Shown: piece by piece, positions 8,605-15,619 of the stretch
Layout of the letters: the number at the start of each line of letters is the position of its first letter
How positions within the stretch are numbered: the stretch's first letter is position 1
NCBI GenBank assembly: GCA_019423795.1
Contig: JAHZAT010000058.1
Location: forward strand, 1-15,619
DNA: 15,619 bases
Direction of reading: 5' to 3'
Source of the DNA: Clostridiales bacterium
GTDB lineage: Bacteria; Bacillota; Clostridia; Lachnospirales; Lachnospiraceae
The notes under the pieces: generated by a model
The model's input: the letters and a program-made list of their open reading frames with translations, nothing else
Database searches by the model: none
What the model was told of the DNA's origin: nothing
Made by a program: the position numbers and the translations under genes

Positions 8605-9681
8605 TTAATCTTCAAAATCATAGTGGAAGATTACTTTGATAGCTTCTTTTGCTGCCATAGCATCGAAACCTTTTTCATATTCAGATAATCCTAATCTATG
8701 TGTGATCAGTGGCTGAACTTTGATCTGTCCAGATTCAAGTAATCTGATCGCATTTCTCCAAGATGTAGAATCATAAGCCATATGACCGATCAGGCTCTTA
8801 TTCCAAGATGTGATATCGTTGATAGAGAATTCTAATGGTTTGAATCCCATACCTACACGAACGATCTCAGCGTTTGGTCTTGTCATTTCGATTGCCTGTT
8901 TTAATGCGATGTTAGCTCCAGAACACTCGATCACTAATCCTAAGTTGTCTCTTCCGCAGATTTCTGTACAACGTTTTACAACATCTTCTTTAGATCCATT
9001 AACTACGTGTGTAGCTCCAACTTCTAAAGCAACTGGGAAACGAGTATCAACGTCTTCATCAAGGCCTACCATAACGATGTTTACAGCTCCCATTAATCTT
9101 GCGATCTGTACTGAGAATAATCCAAGTGGTCCAGTACCGAATACTACAACGTCCTGTCCTGGGATCAGGTGAGACTGCTGAGCTACTGCTTTGTATGCGT
9201 TACAGATAGGATCAAGTACTGCTGCTTCTTCATATTTAACACCTTCTGGAATCTCCCAGATCGCATGTTTGTGGATTCTTAAGATTTCTCCAGGAATCTT
9301 GCAGTATTTTGAGAATCCTCCACCCCATGTGTTATTATCTAATCCAAGGTTAACTTTTTCTTCACAGCAAAGGAAATCTCCCATTTCGCAAGCTGGGCAG
9401 ACACCACATACGTGAGCACTGTTATCAGAAACAACTCTCTGTCCTACTTTCCAATCTGTTACTTTTTCTCCAACCTGAACGATCTCTCCTGCAAACTCAT
9501 GTCCACGGATTGAGTTGAATTCATCAGATCCATTATCAACTCTCCAGTGTTTCATATCAGCTCCACAAATTGCTGCTGCTTTGATCTCTAAGATAATGTC
9601 TTCTGGTCCACATGTTGGTTCTGGAACGTCTCTCATTGTATAACCACCAAATGCCTGTCCATATCTTACAATCGCCTTCAT
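8605..9681 (-). CDS. Zinc-dependent alcohol/polyol dehydrogenase, first gene of the operon
   Basis: A 358-residue medium-chain dehydrogenase, cytosolic, predicted to oxidise a sugar alcohol (or sugar-alcohol phosphate) to a keto sugar. Catalytic zinc ligands are C39 (CGADMKHW) and H61-E62 (GHE), with D157 (LDP) where many relatives have Glu. The structural zinc site is complete: C92, C95, C98 and C106. The NAD(P) motif is GTGPLG (182-187). It is only distantly similar to the dehydrogenase at 5318-6373, so this is not a recent duplication. GGAGGT lies 7 nt before the ATG at 9681. It is promoter-proximal, 90 nt from the -35/-10 pair at 9778-9806 and cre-like site. Possible roles include galactitol-1-phosphate-, threonine- or sorbitol-dehydrogenase-like chemistry; the context favours a polyol. 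Confidence 0.92.
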   Translation of the reverse strand: MKAIVRYGQAFGGYTMRDVPEPTCGPEDIILEIKAAAICGADMKHWRVDNGSDEFNSIRGHEFAGEIVQVGEKVTDWKVGQRVVSDNSAHVCGVCPACEMGDFLCCEEKVNLGLDNNTWGGGFSKYCKIPGEILRIHKHAIWEIPEGVKYEEAAVLDPICNAYKAVAQQSHLIPGQDVVVFGTGPLGLFSVQIARLMGAVNIVMVGLDEDVDTRFPVALEVGATHVVNGSKEDVVKRCTEICGRDNLGLVIECSGANIALKQAIEMTRPNAEIVRVGMGFKPLEFSINDITSWNKSLIGHMAYDSTSWRNAIRLLESGQIKVQPLITHRLGLSEYEKGFDAMAAKEAIKVIFHYDFED

Positions 9682-9748
9682 ATTTTTACCTCCAAAATGT
9701 TGATTACATAATTCCTTAAATAACCTTTTATCTTTTAATTACTCTATC

Positions 9749-9762
9749 AAAAAGCGCTTTCT
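9749..9762. promoter_or_regulatory. cre-like catabolite repression site
   Basis: AAAAAGCGCTTTCT matches the palindromic CcpA operator TGAAAGCGCTTTCA at 11 of 14 positions, including the whole AAAGCGCTTTC core. It lies about +9 to +22 relative to the start expected from the promoter at 9778-9806, where CcpA-type proteins block transcription. A related LacI-family regulator could also use such a site. Confidence 0.65.
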
Positions 9763-9777
9763 TTATTTGATGTCTTT

Positions 9778-9806
9778 ATTTTAATACACTGTTATGTTTT
9801 AGTCAA
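9778..9806 (-). promoter_or_regulatory. Predicted sigma-A promoter of the catabolic operon
   Basis: On the minus strand TTGACT (-35, 9806-9801), a 17-bp spacer and TAAAAT (-10, 9783-9778) form a near-consensus promoter. Transcription would start near 9771, giving a leader of about 90 nt before the first dehydrogenase gene, with the cre-like site in the early leader. Confidence 0.75.
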
Positions 9807-10127
9807 TCATTTTTTGTTGATTTCAAACATTTTAGTTCTATTTCACAGATTTTAAGCTTTGTTTCCAAAGAGATCGTCTGTTTTTTGTGCAGTTTTACTA
9901 ATGTTTGAATATTGTATACAGAATTTTAAGTTTTATATCGTAAGATTCCATCTATGAATTTTATATTATCGATAGTTTTTATTTATTCTTTGTGAATTTT
10001 CTGTCAGAAATCGCTCGTTTTCTATTTGTTTTTCTGCGGTTTTCTTTTTATTTCTTTCTTTTTTCTGTAAAATGCAGATTTTTTTATGTTGTTCCAAATT
10101 TAGTTCATTCTGGATCGGAATCTTTTC

Positions 10128-10145
10128 GTTAATTAATAAATTAAC
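10128..10145. promoter_or_regulatory. Inverted repeat upstream of the SDR promoter, candidate regulator site
   Basis: GTTAATT-AATA-AATTAAC is a perfect inverted repeat with 7-bp arms. It is centred about 40 bp upstream of the -35 box of the SDR promoter, where an activator or repressor could bind. The AT-rich background makes chance repeats common, so support is modest. Confidence 0.35.
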
Positions 10146-10176
10146 ATAATTGTCAGATAATTAATGAAATTGTTCC

Positions 10177-10205
10177 TTGATTTCACATAATTTGTCTGTT
10201 ATGAT
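10177..10205 (+). promoter_or_regulatory. Predicted sigma-A promoter of the SDR gene
   Basis: TTGATT (10177-10182), a 17-bp spacer and TATGAT (10200-10205) precede the gene. Transcription would start near 10212, and GGAAGG (10225-10230) is the ribosome binding site 8 nt before the ATG at 10239. Confidence 0.7.
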
Positions 10206-10238
10206 TGTCTCATCACTTAATAATGGAAGGTAAAACTT

Positions 10239-11039
10239 ATGGGATTTTTAAAAGGTAAAACAGCCATCATCACTGGTGGCGGAAGATCTGTATTAAAAGA
10301 TGGAAGCTGTGGGTCTATTGGTTATGGAATTGCAACTGCATACGCAAAGGAAGGTGCAAACCTCGTTATTACAGGAAGAAATAAACAGAAACTTGCCGAT
10401 GCCAAAGAGGAACTCGAGAGATTATACAATATCGAAGTTCTACCAGTCCAAGCTGATGTAAGTGCCGATGCTGACAACGAGACAGTCGTGCAGAATGTCA
10501 TTGATGAAACAATCGCCAAATTCGGACGGATCGATGTCCTGATCAATAATGCACAGGCATCTGCTTCTGGAGTTACTTTAGCTGATCATACGACTGAACA
10601 ATTTGATCTCGCACTTTATTCCGGTCTTTATGCTGCATTTTACTATATGAAAGCATGTTACCCTCATTTGAAAGAAGCAAAGGGCTCTGTCATTAACTTT
10701 GCATCCGGTGCCGGATTATTTGGAAACTATGGTCAATGTGCTTATGCTGCAGCAAAAGAAGGAATCCGTGGTCTTACCAGAGTTGCCGCAAATGAATGGG
10801 GTCCTGACGGCATCAATACTAATATCATTTGTCCACTCGCATGGACAGCACAGCTTGAAAATTTCCAGCAGACTTATCCTGAAGCCTTTGAAGCTAATGT
10901 TAAAATGCCTCCTGCAGGACATTATGGAGATGTTGAGAAAGAAATCGGAAGAGTATGCGTTCAGTTAACTTCGCCTGATTTCAAATATATGAATGGAGAA
11001 ACACTTACCTTAGAAGGTGGAATGGGATTAAGGCCGTAA
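10239..11039 (+). CDS. SDR-family NAD(P)-dependent oxidoreductase
   Basis: A 266-residue short-chain dehydrogenase/reductase, cytosolic. The catalytic residues are S156 (NFASGAG), Y169 and K173 (YAAAKEG), and the NNAG-type motif reads NNAQ (103-106). The nucleotide motif is unusual: TGGGRSVLKDGSCGSIGYG (12-30) has about nine residues inserted between the first glycines and the SIGYG part, which itself resembles FabI-type SIAYG. The C-terminus GETLTLEGGMGLRP is the standard SDR end. It is the only plus-strand gene, transcribed away from the catabolic operon across a shared 557-bp control region, and ends 63 nt before a strong terminator. It may oxidise or reduce an intermediate of the same pathway, but could be unrelated; substrate unknown. 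Confidence 0.92.
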   Translation: MGFLKGKTAIITGGGRSVLKDGSCGSIGYGIATAYAKEGANLVITGRNKQKLADAKEELERLYNIEVLPVQADVSADADNETVVQNVIDETIAKFGRIDVLINNAQASASGVTLADHTTEQFDLALYSGLYAAFYYMKACYPHLKEAKGSVINFASGAGLFGNYGQCAYAAAKEGIRGLTRVAANEWGPDGINTNIICPLAWTAQLENFQQTYPEAFEANVKMPPAGHYGDVEKEIGRVCVQLTSPDFKYMNGETLTLEGGMGLRP

Positions 11040-11102
11040 CAAGACCTGCTGAGGATAGAATGTGTTTTTTACCTTTGGCATCCTTTTATATCAGCTATAT
11101 GG

Positions 11103-11146
11103 AAAAATGCGGAGACATTCGTTTAATCGATCGTCTCCGCATTTTT
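11103..11146. terminator. Bidirectional intrinsic terminator between the SDR gene and ftsH
   Basis: A perfect 14-bp stem (AAAAATGCGGAGAC at 11103-11116 and its complement at 11133-11146) encloses a 16-nt loop. The GC-rich part is followed by a five-T run on both strands. It lies between the convergent SDR stop (11039) and ftsH stop (11188) and would end both transcripts. Confidence 0.9.
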
Positions 11147-11187
11147 ATGCTTTTCGCTATTTTATTTTGTTCACTGACTCTGACAGA

Positions 11188-13206
11188 TTATTCTTCATCG
11201 TCATCATCTTCCACCCACTGGGCATATCCAGTATTATATGTCGATGTATTTTCTTCTTCTGTCTTGATCTCAGAATCTGTTTTTACCTCTGCTTCTGAAA
11301 TTTCTGCATCATTTTCAGCTGTCTCTGATACATTTTTATCAGACTCTTCTACTGGATTCTTGTATTTGTTGAAGATTTCCATGAATTCTTTTCCTGTGAT
11401 CGTCTCACGCTGGATCAAAAACTCTGCTGCTTCGTCAAGAATGTCCATATTTTCACGAATGTATGTGACTGCTTTGGCGTAAGCTTCTTTTAACATCTTC
11501 ATGACAACTTCATCGACTTTCGCTGCTGTTGTCTCTGCACAGTTCATAACTGCACGTCCATCTAAATATCGGTTTGTAATGGACTCTAAACCGATCAATC
11601 CAAATTCATCGGACATACCATACTGTGTTACCATCGCTCTTGCGATCGCTGTGGCACGCTCAATATCATTGGATGCTCCTGTTGTGACAGAGTTAAACTT
11701 CACTTCTTCTGCCGCACGTCCACCGAAGAATGAGACAAGGTCTGCTAACATCTCATCCTTCTTATTTAAGTATTTTTCTTCTTCTGGACGCTGCATTGTA
11801 TATCCAAGTGCCCCCATGGTACGAGGTACGATGGTGATCTTCTGTACTGGTTCTGATTCTTTTTGCAATGCCATAACCAGTGCATGTCCGACTTCATGGT
11901 ATGCAACAATGTGTTTCTCTTCATCGCCAAGAATTCTGTCCTTCTTCTCTTTACCAGCAATGACAACTTCCACTGCTTCAAATAAGTCTTTCTGTGAAAC
12001 AGCCTTTCTTCCTGCCTTGACAGCTCCAAGTGCTGCTTCGTTGATCATATTGGCAAGATCAGATCCAACAGCTCCACTGGTTGCCAGTGCGATTTCTTCA
12101 AAATCAACGGTCTCATCCATCTTCACATCTTTGGCATGTACTTTTAATGTCTCAATTCTTCCCTTTAAATCTGGGCGTTCTACAATAACACGACGGTCAA
12201 AACGTCCTGGACGAAGAAGGGCTTTGTCTAAGACTTCTGGACGGTTTGTTGCTGCAAGAATAATGATACCTTTGGATGTATCAAATCCATCCATCTCTGC
12301 AAGTAAAGCATTCAATGTCTGTTCACGTTCATCATTTCCTCCACCATGCATTCCATTATCACGACTCTTACCAATAGCGTCGATCTCATCAATAAAAATA
12401 ATACATGGTGCCATCTGCTGTGCCTGTTTAAACAAGTCACGAACTCTGGATGCTCCGACTCCGACAAACATCTCTACAAAGTCAGAGCCAGAAAGTGAAA
12501 AGAATGGAACTCCTGCTTCTCCTGCTACTGCTTTGGCAAGCAATGTCTTACCAGTACCCGGAGGTCCTACAAGCAATGCACCTTTTGGCAGCTTCGCACC
12601 AATCTCTGTGTATCGTTCTGGGTGATGAAGAAAATCTACCATCTCTGTCAGTGTTTCCTTCGCTTCTCCCTGTCCCGCAACATCTGCAAATGTCACTCCT
12701 GTCTTCTTCTCAACATATACCTTCGCATTGGACTTTCCAACCCCCATCATTCCGCTGCTTCTTCGCATCATCATGACAAGGAATCCAAAGATCACGATCG
12801 TAGGGATCAAACTGATTAATATCGATAAGAAAGTATCCATCGGATCTTCTGGTTCCTGTTCAAATGCGATCTTACTCTTGATCAGACGATTCACCAGTTC
12901 ATAATCTCCGCTGATCCTCTGTACCGTATATGTTGTCTTGTAAAAAGGATTTCCCTCGTTCTTTGGTGTCACTTTCAACTGGCTGTCTGTAACCTTTACA
13001 CTTTTTACCTGATCTTTATCAAGCATTGTGACAAATTTATTGTACGAAATCGTTTTCTCCGTTCCGTTTCTCCATTTTGTTAAAATCGAATTAAAAAAGA
13101 AAGTACCAAGAATTGAAACGATCAGGAAGATTGCAAGAATCTTCGCGTTTTTCTTCTTGTTATCTTTATCATTTTTATCATTCTTATTATTCTGTTGATT
13201 ATTCAA
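11188..13206 (-). CDS. ftsH: ATP-dependent zinc metalloprotease FtsH
   Basis: A 672-residue membrane-bound AAA+ protease that extracts and degrades membrane and short-lived cytosolic proteins as a hexamer. In order it has a charged N-tail rich in Asn/Lys/Asp, TM1 (about 22-40), an extracytoplasmic domain, TM2 (about 124-147), Walker A GPPGTGKT (214-221), pore motif FVGVG (247-251), Walker B IIFIDEID (269-276), the second region of homology (about 320-341), and the zinc site HEVGH (437-441) with D514 as probable third ligand. An acidic tail ends in DDDDEE. The start is TTG at 13206, supported by AGGAGG 9 nt upstream and by the absence of any ATG before TM1. It has its own promoter (13238-13266) and ends at a bidirectional terminator. 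Identification is secure. Confidence 0.98.
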   Translation of the reverse strand: MNNQQNNKNDKNDKDNKKKNAKILAIFLIVSILGTFFFNSILTKWRNGTEKTISYNKFVTMLDKDQVKSVKVTDSQLKVTPKNEGNPFYKTTYTVQRISGDYELVNRLIKSKIAFEQEPEDPMDTFLSILISLIPTIVIFGFLVMMMRRSSGMMGVGKSNAKVYVEKKTGVTFADVAGQGEAKETLTEMVDFLHHPERYTEIGAKLPKGALLVGPPGTGKTLLAKAVAGEAGVPFFSLSGSDFVEMFVGVGASRVRDLFKQAQQMAPCIIFIDEIDAIGKSRDNGMHGGGNDEREQTLNALLAEMDGFDTSKGIIILAATNRPEVLDKALLRPGRFDRRVIVERPDLKGRIETLKVHAKDVKMDETVDFEEIALATSGAVGSDLANMINEAALGAVKAGRKAVSQKDLFEAVEVVIAGKEKKDRILGDEEKHIVAYHEVGHALVMALQKESEPVQKITIVPRTMGALGYTMQRPEEEKYLNKKDEMLADLVSFFGGRAAEEVKFNSVTTGASNDIERATAIARAMVTQYGMSDEFGLIGLESITNRYLDGRAVMNCAETTAAKVDEVVMKMLKEAYAKAVTYIRENMDILDEAAEFLIQRETITGKEFMEIFNKYKNPVEESDKNVSETAENDAEISEAEVKTDSEIKTEEENTSTYNTGYAQWVEDDDDEE

Positions 13207-13237
13207 ATGTCAGCTCCTCCTTTGATTCATAAGCACC

Positions 13238-13266
13238 ATTATATGTTTTCTGATTTTATAAATCAA
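13238..13266 (-). promoter_or_regulatory. Predicted sigma-A promoter of ftsH
   Basis: On the minus strand TTGATT (13266-13261), a 17-bp spacer and a perfect TATAAT (13243-13238) lie just upstream of ftsH. Transcription would start near 13231, giving a short leader of about 25 nt that contains the AAAGGAGG ribosome binding site. This allows ftsH expression independent of pdp and the lipoprotein gene. Confidence 0.75.
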
Positions 13267-13293
13267 TAAAACTATTCTAAACTTTTTATAATT

Positions 13294-13698
13294 TTAGTGA
13301 AAAATCACATCTTTTTCGTAAAACTGGCTTTTTAGTACAATATATGGATAAGATTTTCCATGCTTCTGGTGCTCTTTTGTAACCCCTGTCAGTATCGTAT
13401 CAATATAAATATGTGTCCGGTCTGCACTAAATTCTCTAACCTTGATCTTATAGCCGCTCCCCGGCTGCCTTCCATATCCGATCACATAATAAGTAAAACC
13501 ACCTGTTGTATATGTAAAATGAAATGCTTCCCTCTTTTGTTCATCGATCAGTTTGCCTAATTGTACCGGGATCACACTTCTTCTACAGACAACATATACA
13601 ACCTTCTGTTTTTTCCCTTGTTCATCCTTTTTGATACATCCTGTCAAAATCACACATAAAATAATACCAAAAATAAATATCCAGATTCTTTGTTTCAT
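13294..13698 (-). CDS. Small PrcB-like lipoprotein
   Basis: A 134-residue predicted lipoprotein. The N-terminus has a type II signal peptide (about 1-20) with lipobox LTGC, giving lipidated C21 and anchoring on the outer face of the membrane. The rest (about 35-127) resembles the PrcB C-terminal domain: YYVIGYGRQPGSGYKIKV (70-87) corresponds to the domain's G-xxP-xGGY core, and SYPYIVLK (116-123) to its last strand. PrcB of Treponema is a lipoprotein partner of a surface protease; the role in Firmicutes is not established. AAGGAT lies about 9 nt before the ATG at 13698. It follows pdp by 37 nt, probably on one transcript, and precedes ftsH, which has its own promoter. Domain assignment is by eye. 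Confidence 0.8.
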   Translation of the reverse strand: MKQRIWIFIFGIILCVILTGCIKKDEQGKKQKVVYVVCRRSVIPVQLGKLIDEQKREAFHFTYTTGGFTYYVIGYGRQPGSGYKIKVREFSADRTHIYIDTILTGVTKEHQKHGKSYPYIVLKSQFYEKDVIFH

Positions 13699-13735
13699 GG
13701 ATCTCTATCCTTTTTATCATTTTATGCAAATAGAT

Positions 13736-15040
13736 TTAAGATAATACTTCCCGGATCATTATCGGTTTCGTTGGTTTTTCTTCTATTATATGGTAGTTTT
13801 CTTTAAAATGAAGAACTGCCTGTTTTACTTTTTCTTCATCATTTCCATAAATCGTTGCAAGCACATCGCCTTTCTTCACAGGATCCGCAACCTTCTTTGA
13901 GAAAACAAGTCCAACCGTTGGATCGATCACACTTTCCTTCGTTTCTCTTCCTCCACCAAGGATCAAAGAGCAGATTCCCATTTCCTGCGCATCAATACTT
14001 CCGACAAATCCATCTTGTTCTGATCGTATTTCTTCTATAATATTTGCCTGTTCAAATAACTCTGGATGATCGATGTATTTCGTATCACCACCTTGTGCAG
14101 CAACAAATTGTTTGAATTTATCCAATGCTTTCCCACTTTGAATAGATTCCCGGACTCTCATAAGTCCTTCATCAAAATCCTTTACTGCACCGCCAAGGAT
14201 CAGCATATGCGAAGCCAATGTCTCAATAAGCTCCACAAAATCATCTGGTCCATTGCCTTTTAATGTGTCGATCGCTTCTTTGACTTCCAGAATATTTCCA
14301 ACTGCCATTCCAAGAGGTTCATCCATATTCGTGATCACAGCCGTCATCTTCCTTCCAGCACTCTTTCCGATTTCTACCATCTCTTTGGCAAGTTGTATCG
14401 CATCCGACTCTTCTTTCATAAATGCACCGCTTCCGGTCTTTACATCCAACAAGATTGCATCTGCTCCTGCTGCCAGCTTCTTACTCATAATACTGCTTGC
14501 GATCAAAGAAATCTGATCCACCGTTGCTGTCACATCCCGCAATGCATACAACAATTTATCTGCCGGCGCAAGATCCTTCGTCTGCCCCATGATTGAAATA
14601 CCAATTGAATTCACTTGTTCTTCAAACGCATCATCTTCAAGCTGTGTTGAAAAACCTGGAATACTCTCCAGTTTATCGATCGTACCCCCAGTATGACCAA
14701 GTCCACGCCCAGACATCTTAGCAACCGGGATTCCAAGCGAAGCAACAATCGGTGTCAACGCCAAAGAAGTCTTATCTCCAACCCCTCCCGTACTATGCTT
14801 ATCAACCTTGATTCCCTGAATCTGAGACAGATCAAGCATCTCACCACTTCGCGCCATTGCCATCGTAAGCTCATAAGTTTCTTCTTTATCAAGCCCTTGA
14901 AAACAGATCGCCATCAACAAAGCTGACATCTGATAATCCGGTATCCTGCCATCTGTGTATTCACGGATCATCCATTGAATCTCATCTTTCGTCAAAGGTT
15001 TCCCTTGTCTCTTTTTTAGTATCAGATCATACATTCTCAT
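13736..15040 (-). CDS. pdp: Pyrimidine-nucleoside phosphorylase
   Basis: A 434-residue nucleoside phosphorylase that splits uridine, thymidine and deoxyuridine with phosphate into the base and (deoxy)ribose 1-phosphate in pyrimidine salvage. It has the phosphate-binding motif KHSTGGVGDKTS (81-92) and the thymidine/pyrimidine phosphorylase signature SGRGLGHTGGTIDKLE (110-125). The length equals that of Firmicutes Pdp, and a C-terminal alpha/beta domain follows from about 340. The start at 15040 (MRMYDLI) lies 8 nt after GGAGG and matches the family N-terminus; a 14-residue upstream extension is rejected. No deoC, cdd or nucleoside transporter is adjacent, so it stands apart from the usual salvage cluster. 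An extended -10 promoter lies at 15073-15091. DeoA (thymidine phosphorylase) is the alternative name. Confidence 0.96.
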   Translation of the reverse strand: MRMYDLILKKRQGKPLTKDEIQWMIREYTDGRIPDYQMSALLMAICFQGLDKEETYELTMAMARSGEMLDLSQIQGIKVDKHSTGGVGDKTSLALTPIVASLGIPVAKMSGRGLGHTGGTIDKLESIPGFSTQLEDDAFEEQVNSIGISIMGQTKDLAPADKLLYALRDVTATVDQISLIASSIMSKKLAAGADAILLDVKTGSGAFMKEESDAIQLAKEMVEIGKSAGRKMTAVITNMDEPLGMAVGNILEVKEAIDTLKGNGPDDFVELIETLASHMLILGGAVKDFDEGLMRVRESIQSGKALDKFKQFVAAQGGDTKYIDHPELFEQANIIEEIRSEQDGFVGSIDAQEMGICSLILGGGRETKESVIDPTVGLVFSKKVADPVKKGDVLATIYGNDEEKVKQAVLHFKENYHIIEEKPTKPIMIREVLS

Positions 15041-15072
15041 AGATTCGGCCTCCTTTGCTTTTTGTTGTATAT

Positions 15073-15091
15073 AGTATAACACAAAATTGTG
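15073..15091 (-). promoter_or_regulatory. Extended -10 promoter of pdp with overlapping palindrome
   Basis: On the minus strand TGTTATACT gives an extended -10 element (TATACT at 15078-15073); no good -35 box is found 17 bp upstream. The palindrome CACAA-AA-TTGTG (15080-15091) overlaps the TG element and spacer, where a bound regulator would block RNA polymerase. The transcript leader before the pdp ATG would be about 26 nt. Confidence 0.5.
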
Positions 15092-15146
15092 ATTTGTAGG
15101 TAGTGTTGCATGTATGAGTCAGAAAGGCTATTCAAACCACAACACA

Positions 15147-15303
15147 GTGTGTATGTTATACGGTATTGGTTGATAATTTTTGTATTTGTTAACAGAATGT
15201 AAAAAGACTTTTAAAGCACCGATTTAGCGAGATATTTTGGAATATAATAAACATCTGTCTACCACTACAAAAATTGAAAACCAATATCGTTTAACATACA
15301 CAC
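15147..15303. repeat. Long inverted repeat with 36-nt arms (palindrome 1)
   Basis: The arms at 15147-15182 and 15268-15303 match as inverted repeats at 31 of 36 positions, starting GTGTGTATGTTA and ending at AATTTTTG. They enclose 85 bp of AT-rich sequence with no convincing ORF. No terminator-like U-run follows the stem and no clear target-site duplication flanks it. It lies about 70 bp upstream of the pdp promoter. It could be a MITE-like remnant, a structured RNA or a large operator. Confidence 0.75.
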
Positions 15304-15347
15304 CCTTCCGTTTGAAAATTCTTAATTTTATACGAGAATGTCCTCAG

Positions 15348-15547
15348 GTATTCATAAAAACATAAAAAAAGATAGAGGTACGAAATGATAGAATTCCATA
15401 GGATTTTTTGCAAAATCGCAGCCAACACGGGCACTGTTTGAACGCAGTGAGTTGTGCAGGAGTGTTGGCGGATCAGCGTTTTGCAAAAAATCCGTCAATG
15501 GAATTCGTTTTTCGTACCTCTATCTTTTTTTATGTTTTTATGAATAC
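15348..15547. repeat. 200-nt near-perfect hairpin element (palindrome 2)
   Basis: The outer arms (15348-15385 and 15510-15547) are a perfect 38-bp inverted repeat. Inside follow further exact paired blocks: GAATTCCAT (15391-15399 with 15498-15506), GGATTTTTTGCAAAA (15401-15415 with 15479-15493), CGC/GCG, GCCAACAC (15421-15428 with 15462-15469) and a tip CACTG-TTTGAACG-CAGTG (15432-15449). About 78 base pairs form in all. Weaker pairing continues outward to about 15329 and 15566. T7 runs in the outer arms follow a GC-containing stem on either strand, so it could also terminate transcription both ways. The GC-richer tip in an AT-rich frame suggests a dispersed repeat, MITE or structured RNA. 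Confidence 0.85.
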
Positions 15548-15570
15548 TCGATACATTTCTGTTATACAAA

Positions 15571-15619
15571 TTAAAATTTCTTCTTCCGATTCTTAAGCAG
15601 CCCAATAACTACCACAATT
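15571..15619 (-). CDS. C-terminal fragment of a probable membrane-anchored protein
   Basis: Only the last 15 codons lie in the window, entering from the right edge on the minus strand: IVVVIGLLKNRKKKF then TAA at 15573-15571. A hydrophobic run followed by a short basic tail is how membrane proteins and LPXTG-type cell-wall proteins end, but the segment is too short to identify a family, and the frame could be chance. If real, the 200-nt hairpin begins 23 nt after its stop and would serve as its terminator. Confidence 0.4.
   Translation of the reverse strand, partial: IVVVIGLLKNRKKKF

Larger units (their letters stand above)
9682..10238. other. AT-rich divergent regulatory region (557 bp)
   Basis: No gene is visible here on either strand. 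The left part holds the operon promoter and cre-like site, the right part the SDR promoter and an inverted repeat. The centre (about 9840-10120) is very T-rich on the plus strand with no RNA gene or strong terminator. It contains TTCAAACATT at 9822-9831 and its exact complement at 9900-9909, and a small perfect palindrome, TTTCTG-T-CAGAAA, at 9998-10010. The length is more than two promoters need, suggesting further regulator sites. Confidence 0.6.

Overview
The window looks like chromosomal DNA of a low-GC Gram-positive anaerobe. The strong purine-rich ribosome binding sites, sigma-A-type promoters, a CcpA-type cre site, pyrimidine-nucleoside phosphorylase and the protein sequences (FtsH, PrcB-like lipoprotein, MFS sugar porter) fit the Clostridia, most likely Lachnospiraceae; an Anaerostipes-like genus is only a guess. 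All genes except one lie on the minus strand, and no gene is visibly frameshifted.

Region A (102-9681, minus strand) is a large catabolic locus. In transcription order it encodes a zinc alcohol/polyol dehydrogenase, an AlsE-like ketose-phosphate 3-epimerase, an MFS sugar porter, a second zinc polyol dehydrogenase, a class II aldolase, an overlapping PfkB-type sugar kinase and an aldo/keto reductase. A DeoR-type repressor with its own predicted promoter and a sodium:dicarboxylate (DAACS) family symporter follow. A good sigma-A promoter (9778-9806) with a cre-like site just downstream of the expected start (9749-9762) drives the block, so it is probably carbon-catabolite repressed and controlled by the DeoR protein. 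My reading is uptake of an unphosphorylated polyol or rare sugar, oxidation to a ketose, epimerisation and phosphorylation, aldol cleavage to a triose phosphate plus an aldehyde, and redox handling of that aldehyde. Several enzymes depart from family motifs at substrate or metal sites, so the substrate cannot be named and may be unusual.

Region B (9682-10238) is a 557-bp AT-rich divergent control region. It holds the operon promoter and cre, an opposite promoter and candidate operators. Region C (10239-11039, plus) is an SDR oxidoreductase with an insertion in its NAD(P)-binding glycine motif. It faces the catabolic operon and may belong to the same regulon. It ends at a strong bidirectional terminator (11103-11146) shared with ftsH.

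Region D (11188-15040, minus) is housekeeping: pyrimidine-nucleoside phosphorylase (pdp), a small PrcB-like lipoprotein, and ftsH with a TTG start and its own promoter. Region E (15092-15570) has no convincing gene but holds two large palindromes in tandem: one with 36-nt arms around an 85-nt centre (15147-15303), and a roughly 200-nt, almost fully self-complementary element (15348-15547) with a GC-richer structured tip. A C-terminal gene fragment with a membrane-anchor-like tail enters from the right edge (15571-15619). The unusual polyol operon and the 200-nt hairpin element are the two things most worth following up.
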